DNA of 64,000 nucleotides from Streptomyces sp. WMMC940 (GTDB lineage Bacteria; Actinomycetota; Actinomycetes; Streptomycetales; Streptomycetaceae): assembly GCF_027460265.1 (NCBI RefSeq), contig NZ_JAPZBC010000001.1, forward strand, positions 5,436,001 to 5,500,000, written 5' to 3'. The notes under the pieces are model-generated. The model searched no databases and had not been told where the DNA came from. It saw only the letters and a list, made by a program, of their open reading frames with translations. The translations under genes and the position numbers were made by a program. Shown piece by piece: positions 1 through 7,608 of this stretch (positions within the stretch are counted from its first letter, which is position 1; each line of letters starts with the position of its first letter).

Positions 1-53
1 CGGACGTGCGTCAGCTGATCGCGGTATCGGACGCGCTGCGCCTGTCCGCCTGA
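1..53 (+). CDS. 3' end of an upstream gene
   Basis: Seventeen in-frame codons ending in TGA at 51-53, read as DVRQLIAVSDALRLSA. The tail is too short to identify. It ends 24 bases before the amidohydrolase start, so the two may be cotranscribed. Confidence 0.6.
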   Translation, partial: DVRQLIAVSDALRLSA

Positions 54-77
54 CCGTCGACGATCAAGGAGCCCAAG

Positions 78-1274
78 ATGCTGATCACCGCCCGCCGAGT
101 CCTCGTGGGCCCCGGAACGTATCTGGACGATGGTGCGGTCCTCGTCGAGGGGGACTCGATCACGGCGGTGGGGCCGCGCGCGCAGATCGCGTCGCGGGTC
201 GGTTCGGACGACACGCACCTCGCGTTCGCCGAGGGCACGGTGGTGCCCGGTCTCATCGACGCCCACGTGCACCTGGTGTTCGACGGCGGCGCGGACCCGG
301 TGGTCACGCTCCACGATTCGAGCGACGAGACCCTGCTGAAGGGCATGCGCCGCCGCGCGGAACAGCTTCTCTCCAGCGGCGTGACGACGGCGCGTGACCT
401 GGGAGACCGCAACGGCCTCACCCTCCAGCTGGACGCGGAGATCGCCAGCGGCAGCACTACCGGTCCCCGGATCGTCTCCGCCGGCACACCCGCGACCCCG
501 CCTGGAGGCCACTGCCACTTCCTCGGCGGTGAGGTCACCGGGGAAGCCGAGGTCCGCGACCTCGTACGGCGCAACGTGGAGGCGGGCGCCACCGTGATCA
601 AGGCGATGGTGACCGGAGGCGGTCTGACCAAGGGCGGGCCGAAGAGCTGGCAGAGCCAGTTCTCCCCGGAAGAGCTCCAGGCTCTGGTGGACGAGGCCCA
701 CCAGGCCGGCCTGCCGGTGGCCGCCCACGCGCACGGTACGGACGGCATCACCGCGGCCGTCGAGGCCGGGGTGGACACGATCGAGCACTGTACGTGGATG
801 ACGAGCGACGGCTTCGACCTGCGGCAGGACGTCCTGAAGCAGATCATCGATCGGGGCATCGCGGTCTGCCCGGCTGTGAGTCCCCACTGGCAGATGCTCC
901 CTCGCTTCTTCGGCGAGGAGCGGGCAGCGGCCATGTTCGACCTCGTACGGCAGATGGCGGAGGCCGGAGCCAAGCTCATCGCGGGAACCGACGCGGGAGT
1001 CCAGCGCACAGGGTTCGACGGACTGGTGCCCGCCCTGTCGTTCTACGCGCACCTCGGGCTGCCGAACGGCAGGATCCTCGACATGGCGACTGCCGACGCG
1101 GCCGATGCGCTCGGACTGGGCGGGACGACAGGTCGGATCGCTCCGGGGTTCCGCGCGGACCTGCTGGTGGTTGACGGGGACCCCCTCGAAGACCTCAGTG
1201 CCCTGAAGGCGGTCCGGGCAGTCGTCGCCGAGGGGCGTCTGCGCGAGCCGGGCAAGACGCCGGAGCATGAGTAG
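78..1274 (+). CDS. amidohydrolase family protein
   Basis: A 398-residue metal-dependent amidohydrolase of the imidazolonepropionase-like/prolidase-like group, presumably cytosolic. The metal-binding HxH lies in DAHVHL near residue 62. A candidate bridging lysine is in VIKAMVTGGG near 175, further histidines in VAAHAHG and IEHCTW near 215 and 238, and the catalytic aspartate in AGTDAGV near 303. Length fits the family. The ATG is preceded by AAGGAG with 6-base spacing. The substrate cannot be told from sequence; related enzymes cleave cyclic amides or Xaa-Pro dipeptides. It shows no link to the mobile-element genes that follow and may be the chromosomal flank. Confidence 0.85.
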   Translation: MLITARRVLVGPGTYLDDGAVLVEGDSITAVGPRAQIASRVGSDDTHLAFAEGTVVPGLIDAHVHLVFDGGADPVVTLHDSSDETLLKGMRRRAEQLLSSGVTTARDLGDRNGLTLQLDAEIASGSTTGPRIVSAGTPATPPGGHCHFLGGEVTGEAEVRDLVRRNVEAGATVIKAMVTGGGLTKGGPKSWQSQFSPEELQALVDEAHQAGLPVAAHAHGTDGITAAVEAGVDTIEHCTWMTSDGFDLRQDVLKQIIDRGIAVCPAVSPHWQMLPRFFGEERAAAMFDLVRQMAEAGAKLIAGTDAGVQRTGFDGLVPALSFYAHLGLPNGRILDMATADAADALGLGGTTGRIAPGFRADLLVVDGDPLEDLSALKAVRAVVAEGRLREPGKTPEHE

Positions 1275-1280
1275 CCACGC

Positions 1281-1314
1281 CGCCTGCCCGCGACGCAGGA
1301 GCTGCGGACAGGCG
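1281..1314. terminator. bidirectional hairpin between convergent genes
   Basis: CGCCTGCCCGC at 1281-1291 pairs with GCGGACAGGCG at 1304-1314 (10 of 11 positions). It sits in the 41-base gap between the amidohydrolase and the convergent XRE regulator, so it can end transcription from both sides. Confidence 0.55.
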
Positions 1315-1315
1315 C

Positions 1316-2218
1316 TTACTCGCCGGCGTCCGCTTCCTTCTCCTCAAGCTCCGCCACCAACTCGTTGACCAGCGCCATCGCCTTCGGTGACAGCCCCTGA
1401 GAGCCCAGCCCACGAGCCCTCACCCGGCCCACGGCCCCCTTTTTCGCGGCTGCGAGGAGTTGAAGACCCTCATAGACCTGAGCAGCCACGGCGGCGTCTG
1501 GCTCGAAGTACATCCGCGAGACGCCGACGACGGCTGAGAGCGCGTCCAGAACCGCTGGCGACGCGGTACTGGTGACGCCTGTACGGAGATCGCGGAAGCC
1601 CTCCTCGGTGATGATCTGCGCTCCGGCGTGAGCGTTCACCGCGCTCGCCATCTCCGCATTCGAGGGTGGTCCTTGGGGGCCGGGATACGAGCTGTTGAGG
1701 AGCAAGGTGATCTTCTGGGCCAGCGATTCGGGAGGGGTGCCGAGGGCCGAGGCGCTCCCGGTTCCCGACGGCGCGGGTTCGTCAACCTGCACACCCTGCG
1801 CCTTGGCGATCGACCGGGCTTCCGCTCGCCGCAGCTCCTCCGGGCTGACCCCGTACGCCGCCGCCAAGGCCGGGACGTACTTGTCCTTGAGGCGTCGCTC
1901 TCCGCGTTCGGCCGCCGCTACTGGTCCCGCGCTCTTGGTTCCGATCAGCTCAGCCGTCTCGTACTGGTAGTAGCCGGCATCGCAGCGCAGGTCAGTCAGA
2001 TCGGGCGGCCCAGACCGCGGGAACAGGTCGTCTACGTCCCGTCCAAGCGCGCGCGCCAGCGCGGGCAGTTTCTCCGGATCGGGAGTCTGCGCGCCGGTCT
2101 CCCAGCCGGCGACCGCCGAGTCGGACACTCCCAGCGCCTCACCAACGGCAACCTGGTAGATCTCGGCGGCTCGCCGTACCGCGCGCAGTCGACCTCGATC
2201 GAAGTGACGAGCAGGCAT
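1316..2218 (-). CDS. XRE-family helix-turn-helix regulator with two HTH regions
   Basis: A 300-residue DNA-binding regulator. Residues about 8-65 form a classic XRE fold (the part reading VGEALGVSDSAVAGWETG contains the turn and recognition helix). A second, weaker XRE-like segment lies at about 75-125 (YYQYETAELIGTKSAG... GVSPEELRR). The remaining 170 residues have no domain I recognise and may sense a ligand or protein partner. It is transcribed away from the replication/mobilisation block, with a 650-bp intergenic region that holds a good rightward promoter and two inverted repeats. That arrangement is typical of an element master repressor; the repressor role is inferred from position. 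Confidence 0.8.
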   Translation of the reverse strand: MPARHFDRGRLRAVRRAAEIYQVAVGEALGVSDSAVAGWETGAQTPDPEKLPALARALGRDVDDLFPRSGPPDLTDLRCDAGYYQYETAELIGTKSAGPVAAAERGERRLKDKYVPALAAAYGVSPEELRRAEARSIAKAQGVQVDEPAPSGTGSASALGTPPESLAQKITLLLNSSYPGPQGPPSNAEMASAVNAHAGAQIITEEGFRDLRTGVTSTASPAVLDALSAVVGVSRMYFEPDAAVAAQVYEGLQLLAAAKKGAVGRVRARGLGSQGLSPKAMALVNELVAELEEKEADAGE

Positions 2219-2240
2219 CGGACCTCGATTTTTTGTGCAA

Positions 2241-2289
2241 ACTGGAGTCGATCCAGTGCGTTGACTTTTTCTTCGGTCGGGAATAGTTT
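2241..2289 (+). promoter_or_regulatory. sigma-70-like rightward promoter with adjoining operator palindrome
   Basis: TTGACT at 2261-2266 and TAGTTT at 2284-2289 are spaced by 17 bp, a good HrdB-type match. Immediately upstream, ACTGGA (2241-2246) and TCCAGT (2252-2257) form a perfect inverted repeat around GTCGA. The site lies between the divergent XRE gene and the rightward replication genes, so the XRE protein is the obvious candidate to bind it. Confidence 0.55.
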
Positions 2290-2884
2290 CAGCTTAGCGA
2301 AGAGCGGGGCGCGTTGCACGCTTGCTCGATCTTCGTCTTCGAACCCTTCCAAGGCTCTGGGTCGCGGGAGGGAGAGATCGGAGTCCCCTGCGACATCCAG
2401 TGCGCGGAGAACTCTCAGAACGGGATCGGTGTCGGGACTCGCCTCTCGGACTTTGGGAAGTGCTCGGCTTCGGCCCGGAGGGGCACGGAGCCCTCTTGAG
2501 CAGCCTGGGCGCCGAGCGGGGGTGCAGTGCCAGGGTGTGCCGTGAGTCACGAACCGCCCACCGACCTAGCGACATATGTCGAGTTGGCGTCGAATCGGCC
2601 CAGCACCCGCTGCCAGCTGGAGTGTTGACCGCCGTCTGCATATGTTGCTGGTCCCTCGGCGGGAAACGCCGACGTCAGGTCAACACGTGGGAGGGAAGTA
2701 GGAACCACCCCAAGCGCCACGGACGCGCTTCCTCGAGGGGAAATGAAACCGGCGCCCAGAAGTTAGCCGCTTCCGGACGCCGAGCCCGCCACCCGAAGGG
2801 GGCGGATCCATAACTGGAGCGGGTCGGCTGACCTTTTCGACGAGAACGGCCGTCTCACTTCACCTACGAGTGAGGAATTCTCGC
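2290..2884. other. long leader/intergenic region without a supported gene
   Basis: Several reading frames are open in part, but none has a convincing ribosome site together with coherent codon use. Visible structure is a 10-bp palindrome GACATATGTC at 2571-2580 and the spaced inverted repeat described separately at 2622-2686. The region probably carries regulatory sites and a long 5' leader for the gene starting at 2885. Confidence 0.5.
2622..2686. repeat. 9-bp perfect inverted repeat, 47-bp spacing
   Basis: GTGTTGACC at 2622-2630 is repeated inverted as GGTCAACAC at 2678-2686. The spacing of about 56 bp centre to centre is near five helical turns, suiting a looping repressor or two operator half-sites. 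The left arm contains TTGACC, which could also serve as a -35 element, but no good -10 follows at 17 bp. Confidence 0.5.
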
Positions 2885-3244
2885 ATGCCCGAGTCACGGA
2901 ACGGAAGGGCACACACCGCCCAGCCCGTCCAGGTCACCGACCCTGCCACCGGATCCCGCCGGCGTCGCCTGGCCACCCTCCTCGCGGACATGGTGCCCGG
3001 TGCTCGCACCATCCGCGTCTCGCAGCGTGAACCTGAGCGGACCTGGCCCAGCCCCCATGCTCGCGCCTACGACGAGCAGAGGCGCCCTGTCGCCCTCAAC
3101 CGGGCCCAGGGTCTGACGGCCGCACGCTGCGTGATGCGCACCCACCCCGATGTGAACTGGAACGAGGCATACGACCTCGACCTCACCAACGGTGTCCTGC
3201 GTCCCGCCGCCGAGGCGTACGCGGTCGCGGACGGGAGGCGCTGA
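2885..3244 (+). CDS. hypothetical element protein
   Basis: A 119-residue protein with a basic N-terminal half (RRRR near residue 25) and an acidic C-terminal stretch; no recognisable domain. ATG 2885 is chosen because GAGGA ends 8 bases upstream; an in-frame GTG at 2870 lies inside that ribosome site. It is the first gene of the rightward replication block and ends 2 bases before the next start, so it is probably cotranscribed with the initiator-like gene. Confidence 0.6.
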   Translation: MPESRNGRAHTAQPVQVTDPATGSRRRRLATLLADMVPGARTIRVSQREPERTWPSPHARAYDEQRRPVALNRAQGLTAARCVMRTHPDVNWNEAYDLDLTNGVLRPAAEAYAVADGRR

Positions 3245-3246
3245 CC

Positions 3247-4185
3247 GTGGCGAGGATCCGAACCTTCAAGCCCGAAGCCTTCACGTCCGAGTCCCTGGCG
3301 CAGGTGAGCGTCTATGCGGAGCGCACCTTCTTCGGACTGATCAGCCGCGCCGACGACCACGGCCGCCTCCGTGACCAGCCCGCCGCGCTCTGCGGAGAGC
3401 TCTGGGCAGTCCGGGGCGGGCGAACGCCGGTCGACGTCGAGGACGACCTGATCCAGCTCGCCGCCGCCAACCTGATCTGCCGCTACGAGGACGACGAAGG
3501 CAAGCGGTACTTGCACATCGTCACCTGGCACCGGCACCAGAAGATCAACCGCGCGAGCCGCAGCCGACTCCCCGAGTGTCCGAAACACGCCGCTGGGAAG
3601 CCGAAGCCGGATGCGCCGCAGACTCACGGAGACGTCCCGGAGTCTTCAGCGAAGGCTCACGGAGGACTCACTGAGGACGCACGAATCCCCGCCGAATTCT
3701 CCGGAGCGCACGAAACCGCAGGTCGCGATGCATTCAGTGAGTCCTCACTGAACACTCACGGAGGGCGCGCTGAACCCGACGTGAGCCCTCACGCCCTGGA
3801 TCTTGGACCTAGGAACCTGGACCTAGGAACTTCCCCTTCGGGGGGCGCGAGCGCCCCTGCACCGGAGACCACCTCGGCCCAGCAGCTCATCGCCGAGTAC
3901 GCCGCCGCCTGCGCACACCGCCCGCCCAGCGGCGTCCTCGGCCACCTCGGCCGCGAGACGGCCAGGCTCCTCGCTGAGGGCATCGACCCCGGCCACATCC
4001 GCGCCGGTCTGGCCCTCCACCGCGCCAAGGGGCTGCACCCCAGCACCCTGCCGAGCCTGGTCCACGAGGCCATGAACGCCAGCCGCGCCGGTTTGGTCCG
4101 GCCGGAATCCCGGCCTAGCGTGCCCGGTCACCGGGCCTGGGCGAATCCCGCCGACCCTGCCGCCGCCTACGCCGAGGAGCTGTGA
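3247..4185 (+). CDS. replication-initiator-like (phage replisome organiser type) protein
   Basis: The N-terminal 110 residues (from MARIRTFKPEAF through the WHRHQKIN stretch near residue 97) match the pattern of actinophage and element proteins that precede a DnaC-like loader: a winged-helix-like region with FFGLISRADDHGRLRDQPAA and a DDLIQLAAANLI segment. A low-complexity linker follows, then a helical C-terminal part (about 215-310). Known relatives act in replication initiation; here that role is inferred from the resemblance and from the downstream ATPase. GTG start directly after the previous gene. The TGA shares bases with the ATG of the next gene, so the pair is translationally coupled. 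Confidence 0.6.
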   Translation: MARIRTFKPEAFTSESLAQVSVYAERTFFGLISRADDHGRLRDQPAALCGELWAVRGGRTPVDVEDDLIQLAAANLICRYEDDEGKRYLHIVTWHRHQKINRASRSRLPECPKHAAGKPKPDAPQTHGDVPESSAKAHGGLTEDARIPAEFSGAHETAGRDAFSESSLNTHGGRAEPDVSPHALDLGPRNLDLGTSPSGGASAPAPETTSAQQLIAEYAAACAHRPPSGVLGHLGRETARLLAEGIDPGHIRAGLALHRAKGLHPSTLPSLVHEAMNASRAGLVRPESRPSVPGHRAWANPADPAAAYAEEL

Positions 4186-4898
4186 TGCGCGACTACGACG
4201 CCCAGCCCGTCGGGGGCATCGCCCGCCGACTGGCGCACATCCTCACCTCCCGGGGCATCGACCCGAACAGCAAGCTCACGGACGCGGTCGAGCCCGTCCC
4301 CGCCCTCCAGGCGGCGCAGGCCCGCATCCCGGCCCGGTACCGAGCCGCAGTCGCCGACCACCCGGCCGTCGCTGCCTGGGTCCGCGAGGTCGCCGAGCGG
4401 GGACGCCCCGGGCCCGAAGGCGCCCCGGGACTCGCCGAGGGCCGCTCGCTGCTGATCGTCGGCACCACGGGGACCGGTAAGACGTACCAGGCGTACGGGG
4501 CGGTCCGCTCACTCCTGATCGCCGGGGTCCGGCTGCGCTGGAAGGCGATCACGGCCGCCGACCTGTACGCCGAGCTGCGGCCCCGCCCGGGACACGACGG
4601 CGAGCGCGAGCTGATGGACCTGGCCCGCTGCCCGCTGCTGATCATCGACGACCTCGGAGCGGCGAAGAACAGCGAGTGGACCGAGGAGATCACGATGCGG
4701 CTCATCAACCGCCGCTACAACGCGATGCTCCCGACGCTGGTCACCACCAACCTCGGCATGGCCGACCTGCGGGCCCACATCGGCGACCGCGTCGCCTCCC
4801 GTCTCACCGAGATGACCGACCGGGTCATCCTCGACGGCCCCGACCGCAGACGAGCCCTCGCGGCCGAGCGACGCGCTCTCGCCGCCGCCAGCGCCTGA
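4185..4898 (+). CDS. DnaC-like ATPase (helicase loader)
   Basis: A 237-residue AAA+ ATPase of the DnaC/IstB type. Walker A GTTGTGKT lies near residues 93-100 and Walker B LLIIDDLG near 151-158. The sensor-1-like TLVTTNLG and an arginine-rich SRLTEMTDR follow, as in DnaC. Known relatives load replicative helicases; in this element it would act with the initiator-like protein just upstream, whose stop codon it overlaps. ATG 4185 is used; a GTG 3 bases earlier is also possible. Confidence 0.8.
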   Translation: MRDYDAQPVGGIARRLAHILTSRGIDPNSKLTDAVEPVPALQAAQARIPARYRAAVADHPAVAAWVREVAERGRPGPEGAPGLAEGRSLLIVGTTGTGKTYQAYGAVRSLLIAGVRLRWKAITAADLYAELRPRPGHDGERELMDLARCPLLIIDDLGAAKNSEWTEEITMRLINRRYNAMLPTLVTTNLGMADLRAHIGDRVASRLTEMTDRVILDGPDRRRALAAERRALAAASA

Positions 4899-4999
4899 CC
4901 CTGCCCCGTGACGGCCGACACCGGCCCGTTCTCATACCTGTACCAACCCCCAGGTCGCCCCTGCCCAAACGCGGCCCGGGGGGATACGGAGACACCCCC

Positions 5000-5593
5000 A
5001 TGCATCGCACTGACACCGCGCAGCCCCGAGCCCTCGGCGACCACACCTGGCGCGACCGGGCCGCCTGCCGCTCGACCCCGCACCACCGGGTCGACCCCGA
5101 ACTCTTCTTCCCCGAGCCCGACGAGGTAGACCGCATCGCCGCCGCCAAGGCCCTGTGCGCGCAGTGCCCGGTCCGCAGCACCTGCCTCGACGCCGCCCTC
5201 GAGAACGGCGACCGCGACGGCATCCGGGGCGGCATGACCGAAGAGGAGCGAGAGGCCCTGCACAGCAAGTTGGGGGGCCGTCTCAGCTACTCCCGTGTCA
5301 ACGAAGCCCTGGCCGGCCGCGACATCCACCTCACCAGGGCCGAGCGCAAGGCAGTCGTCCGCGCCGCCTACCAGGCCGACATCCCCGCCGAGCAGCTCGC
5401 CCGGATGCTCAAGGTCACCGAGGCACACGCCGGGAAGCTCTACCGCCGCACCCGCCGCGAGATCCGCAACCGCGCCGTCGACCAGCAGAAGAAGGCGAAC
5501 GAGGCAGCGAAGACACCCGACAACGCCCACCATGTCCTGAAGAATCCTGCCGCCAAACTCCCGGACCGCGACGACCTCGGGACGGCGGCGTGA
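5000..5593 (+). CDS. WhiB-family iron-sulfur regulator
   Basis: A 197-residue WhiB-like protein. The four cluster-binding cysteines are at 23, 53, 56 and 62 (CxxC then Cx5C), followed by GIRGG at about 74-78, the family's G[IV]xGG turn. The family binds a 4Fe-4S cluster and usually works with the principal sigma factor. Residues about 100-165 extend beyond a typical WhiB and include a helix-turn-helix-like stretch (AEQLARMLKVTEAHAGKL). GGAG lies 8 bases before ATG. The stop overlaps the GTG of the DUF2637 gene. A WhiB inside the replication block suggests the element ties its activity to redox or developmental state, which is inference. Confidence 0.85.
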   Translation: MHRTDTAQPRALGDHTWRDRAACRSTPHHRVDPELFFPEPDEVDRIAAAKALCAQCPVRSTCLDAALENGDRDGIRGGMTEEEREALHSKLGGRLSYSRVNEALAGRDIHLTRAERKAVVRAAYQADIPAEQLARMLKVTEAHAGKLYRRTRREIRNRAVDQQKKANEAAKTPDNAHHVLKNPAAKLPDRDDLGTAA

Positions 5594-6618
5594 ACCACCT
5601 CGCGCCCGTACCGGCGCGGATCAACGGCTGGGACCGGGCCGCCGTCGTCGCCCTCGGAGGCGCGGGATGCGCGCTCTCGTACGACGCCCTGCAGCAGATG
5701 GCCACCGCCATCCACGTCCGAGGACTCCTGACCTTCGTCTTCCCCCTGGTCATCGACGGATTCATCGCCTACGGAGTGCGAGCCCTCCTGGTCCTGCGCA
5801 CCGCCCCGCTCGCGGCCCGATGCTACGTGTGGACGCTGTTCGGAACGGCGACCGCCGCGAGTATCTGGGCCAACGCCCTGCACGCCGTGCGTCTCAACCA
5901 GCAGCGGCACGACGGTGCGGGCCTCCGGCTCGGCGACGTCACCGTCGGTGTCCTGTCCACCCTGGCCCCGCTCGCCTTGGCCGGTGCCGTCCACCTGTAC
6001 ATCCTGATCGCCCGGCGGGCCACCGAGGCCGACCTGTCCGGACACCAGGAGACTTCCGGTGTCCGGACGGAGCGGGTCACCGGTGACCGTCCGGATACCC
6101 ACCTCGGCTGGGGCGTACGAGGTACAGCCCAGGTCGTGTCCGGACACCCGGCCGAGTTGCCCGGCCCGGACACCGGCCGCCCGGCGGTCACCCAGCGGCC
6201 GGAGACCTCGGAGACCACCCCGGACACCGTGTCCGGAGCGCGGGAGAAGCCGGTCGAACCGGAGCCCGAGCACGGTGACCGCGACGCTGACCAGGGCGGA
6301 CACCCCGCTCCCAGACCCCGCCCGGTCACCCACCCCGCCGATCCGGCCAAGCGTCCGGACCCTACTTCGGGCCCGTCCCCGAAGGCCGGGCCCACCGACC
6401 CTCCGGACGCCGAACCCCGCAAGTCGGCCCCGGTCACCGACGAACAACTCCTCGCGATCGCCCGACCGGCGGTCACCGAGGCTGGCGACCTGACCCGCAA
6501 GGTCGTCGCGGACGCCATCCGCGGTCACGGACACGGTCTCGGCAATGACCGGTTGACCGTCCTGATGCAGCACCTCCGCAAGGAAGCGGACAAGGCTCCG
6601 GACACCCGGACCGGCTGA
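5590..6618 (+). CDS. DUF2637 membrane protein
   Basis: A 342-residue protein. About the first 145 residues carry four hydrophobic segments, starting with VVALGGAGCALSY and TFVFPLVIDGFIAYGVRAL, the DUF2637 pattern found on Streptomyces mobile elements. The middle is a long Pro/Thr/Asp-rich linker. The last 65 residues (about 280-342) form a small helical domain resembling a replication or DNA-binding tail (LTRKVVADAIRGHGHGLGN). GTG 5590 overlaps the WhiB stop. Known relatives are uncharacterised; a role in element spread or maintenance is only inferred. Confidence 0.75.
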   Translation: MNHLAPVPARINGWDRAAVVALGGAGCALSYDALQQMATAIHVRGLLTFVFPLVIDGFIAYGVRALLVLRTAPLAARCYVWTLFGTATAASIWANALHAVRLNQQRHDGAGLRLGDVTVGVLSTLAPLALAGAVHLYILIARRATEADLSGHQETSGVRTERVTGDRPDTHLGWGVRGTAQVVSGHPAELPGPDTGRPAVTQRPETSETTPDTVSGAREKPVEPEPEHGDRDADQGGHPAPRPRPVTHPADPAKRPDPTSGPSPKAGPTDPPDAEPRKSAPVTDEQLLAIARPAVTEAGDLTRKVVADAIRGHGHGLGNDRLTVLMQHLRKEADKAPDTRTG

Positions 6619-6628
6619 CCGGACAGCC

Positions 6629-6680
6629 TGCTCGGCGGGTGTCCCGGCCCGGACATCCGGACCGGGACACCCGCCGAGCA
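6629..6680. terminator. 19-bp perfect hairpin after the DUF2637 gene
   Basis: TGCTCGGCGGGTGTCCCGG at 6629-6647 pairs perfectly with 6662-6680 around a 14-base loop. It starts 11 bases after the DUF2637 stop and is very probably an intrinsic terminator or strong attenuator, although no T-run follows. Confidence 0.75.
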
Positions 6681-6721
6681 CACGACTCCCTCCCACCTCG
6701 CACACGCACCGGAGCCGCCAC

Positions 6722-6946
6722 ATGCGCACCACCACGGCCACCCGAGCCGAAGCCGACGCCTGGATCACTGTGCTCGGCCGGTACGGACACCTCCATCACG
6801 CCGAGCCCGGTCCCGGCGGAGCCTGGACCGTCCAGCGCACACCCACGAGCACACCCCGCACCCTCCACCACCCCGTCCTCGCCCTCGACTTCGTCGCCGA
6901 AGTTCTGCGCGACGTACGCCGGGACGTCACCGGACTGCCCCGATGA
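6722..6946 (+). CDS. small hypothetical protein upstream of oriT
   Basis: A 74-residue protein containing a short WITVLGRYGHLHH segment and a VLALDFVAEVLRDVRRD helix; no known family recognised. It follows the long hairpin and lies just ahead of the oriT-like region. It may belong to the mobilisation operon. Confidence 0.55.
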   Translation: MRTTTATRAEADAWITVLGRYGHLHHAEPGPGGAWTVQRTPTSTPRTLHHPVLALDFVAEVLRDVRRDVTGLPR

Positions 6947-7011
6947 CGCTCCCCGATCCGCTCGGCACACCCCCTGAACTGGGCGAAGACCACTGCCCGG
7001 CACGAGGCCGA

Positions 7012-7079
7012 GCAAGTTGTCGCATACGACGGTCCTACGGCCCGTCGTACGCACTTGCCCCCGCCCAGGGGAGCGGGGG
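7012..7079 (+). other. oriT: probable origin of transfer (oriT): two tandem inverted repeats
   Basis: Outer arms GCAAGT (7012-7017) and ACTTGC (7053-7058) flank an inner stem, TACGACGG (7025-7032) with its complement at 7042-7049, giving an imperfect hairpin around GTCCTACGG. It is followed at once by a perfect 7-bp hairpin, CCCCCGC (7058-7064) with GCGGGGG (7073-7079). Placement directly before mobC and the relaxase is where oriT lies in MOBP elements. Nicking would be expected at or near the ACTTGCCCC side of the first repeat, by analogy only. Confidence 0.6.
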
Positions 7080-7149
7080 AAGCCCGACTGGTCCCCGAGC
7101 GAGGGCGCACGGTGACCAACCGGACTCCCGGCACCAGGGGGCGCCAGTC

Positions 7150-7608
7150 GTGGGAGGAGAAGCAGACGACCGCGCCCCGCGCGAGCAGCAGAGCCAGGGC
7201 CAACCCGCGTTCCCCGACCGTAAGCCGCGCCGACGCACCCGCAACCCGAGCCAGCGCACCCACAAGACGACCACCCGCCTGTCCGACACCGAGAAGACCG
7301 AGATCACCGCCGCTGCCAGGCAGCGCGCCGTCACCGTCGCCCGTTTCCTCGCCGCCGCCGGCCTCGCCGTCGCCCGCGGTTCGACCACCGTGCACACCAA
7401 CGAACAGCTCGACGCCGCCATCGACGAGCTGGCCGCCCTGCGCACCGCCATCTCCCGTGTCGGCAACAACATCAACCAGATCGCCTTCGTCTACAACGCC
7501 GGAGGACAGCCCCTCCCCGGCGAACTCGACCGCGCCCTGACGACCGTGAACCGCGTCCTGACCCGCGTGGACGACGCGGCCGACACCCTGGTGAAGAAGC
7601 GCCTCTGA
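7150..7608 (+). CDS. mobC: MobC-like relaxosome accessory protein
   Basis: A 152-residue protein whose C-terminal 110 residues fit the MobC mobilisation family: RLSDTEKTEITAAARQ ribbon-helix-helix-like start, long helix, and the conserved ISRVGNNINQIA core. MobC proteins bind oriT and help the relaxase melt the nick region. I prefer GTG 7150 because AGGGGG lies 8 bases upstream and the oriT repeats then stay non-coding. The same frame is open from an ATG at 6943 that overlaps the previous stop, so a longer form translated across oriT cannot be excluded. Its stop overlaps the relaxase ATG. Confidence 0.8.
   Translation: MGGEADDRAPREQQSQGQPAFPDRKPRRRTRNPSQRTHKTTTRLSDTEKTEITAAARQRAVTVARFLAAAGLAVARGSTTVHTNEQLDAAIDELAALRTAISRVGNNINQIAFVYNAGGQPLPGELDRALTTVNRVLTRVDDAADTLVKKRL

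Noticed and set aside
11..1009. Long leftward open frame opposite the amidohydrolase
   Set aside because: It is an antisense shadow: composition follows the third-position bias of the rightward gene, and the amidohydrolase has family motifs.
2322..2813. Rightward 163-codon frame in the regulatory region
   Set aside because: No ribosome site, and codon third positions are not biased as in genuine genes here; the region has promoter and repeat structure instead.
6943..7149. N-terminal extension of MobC from ATG 6943
   Set aside because: The frame is open and overlaps the previous stop, but it runs through the oriT-like hairpins and has poor protein character; GTG 7150 has a good ribosome site. 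Kept only as an alternative.
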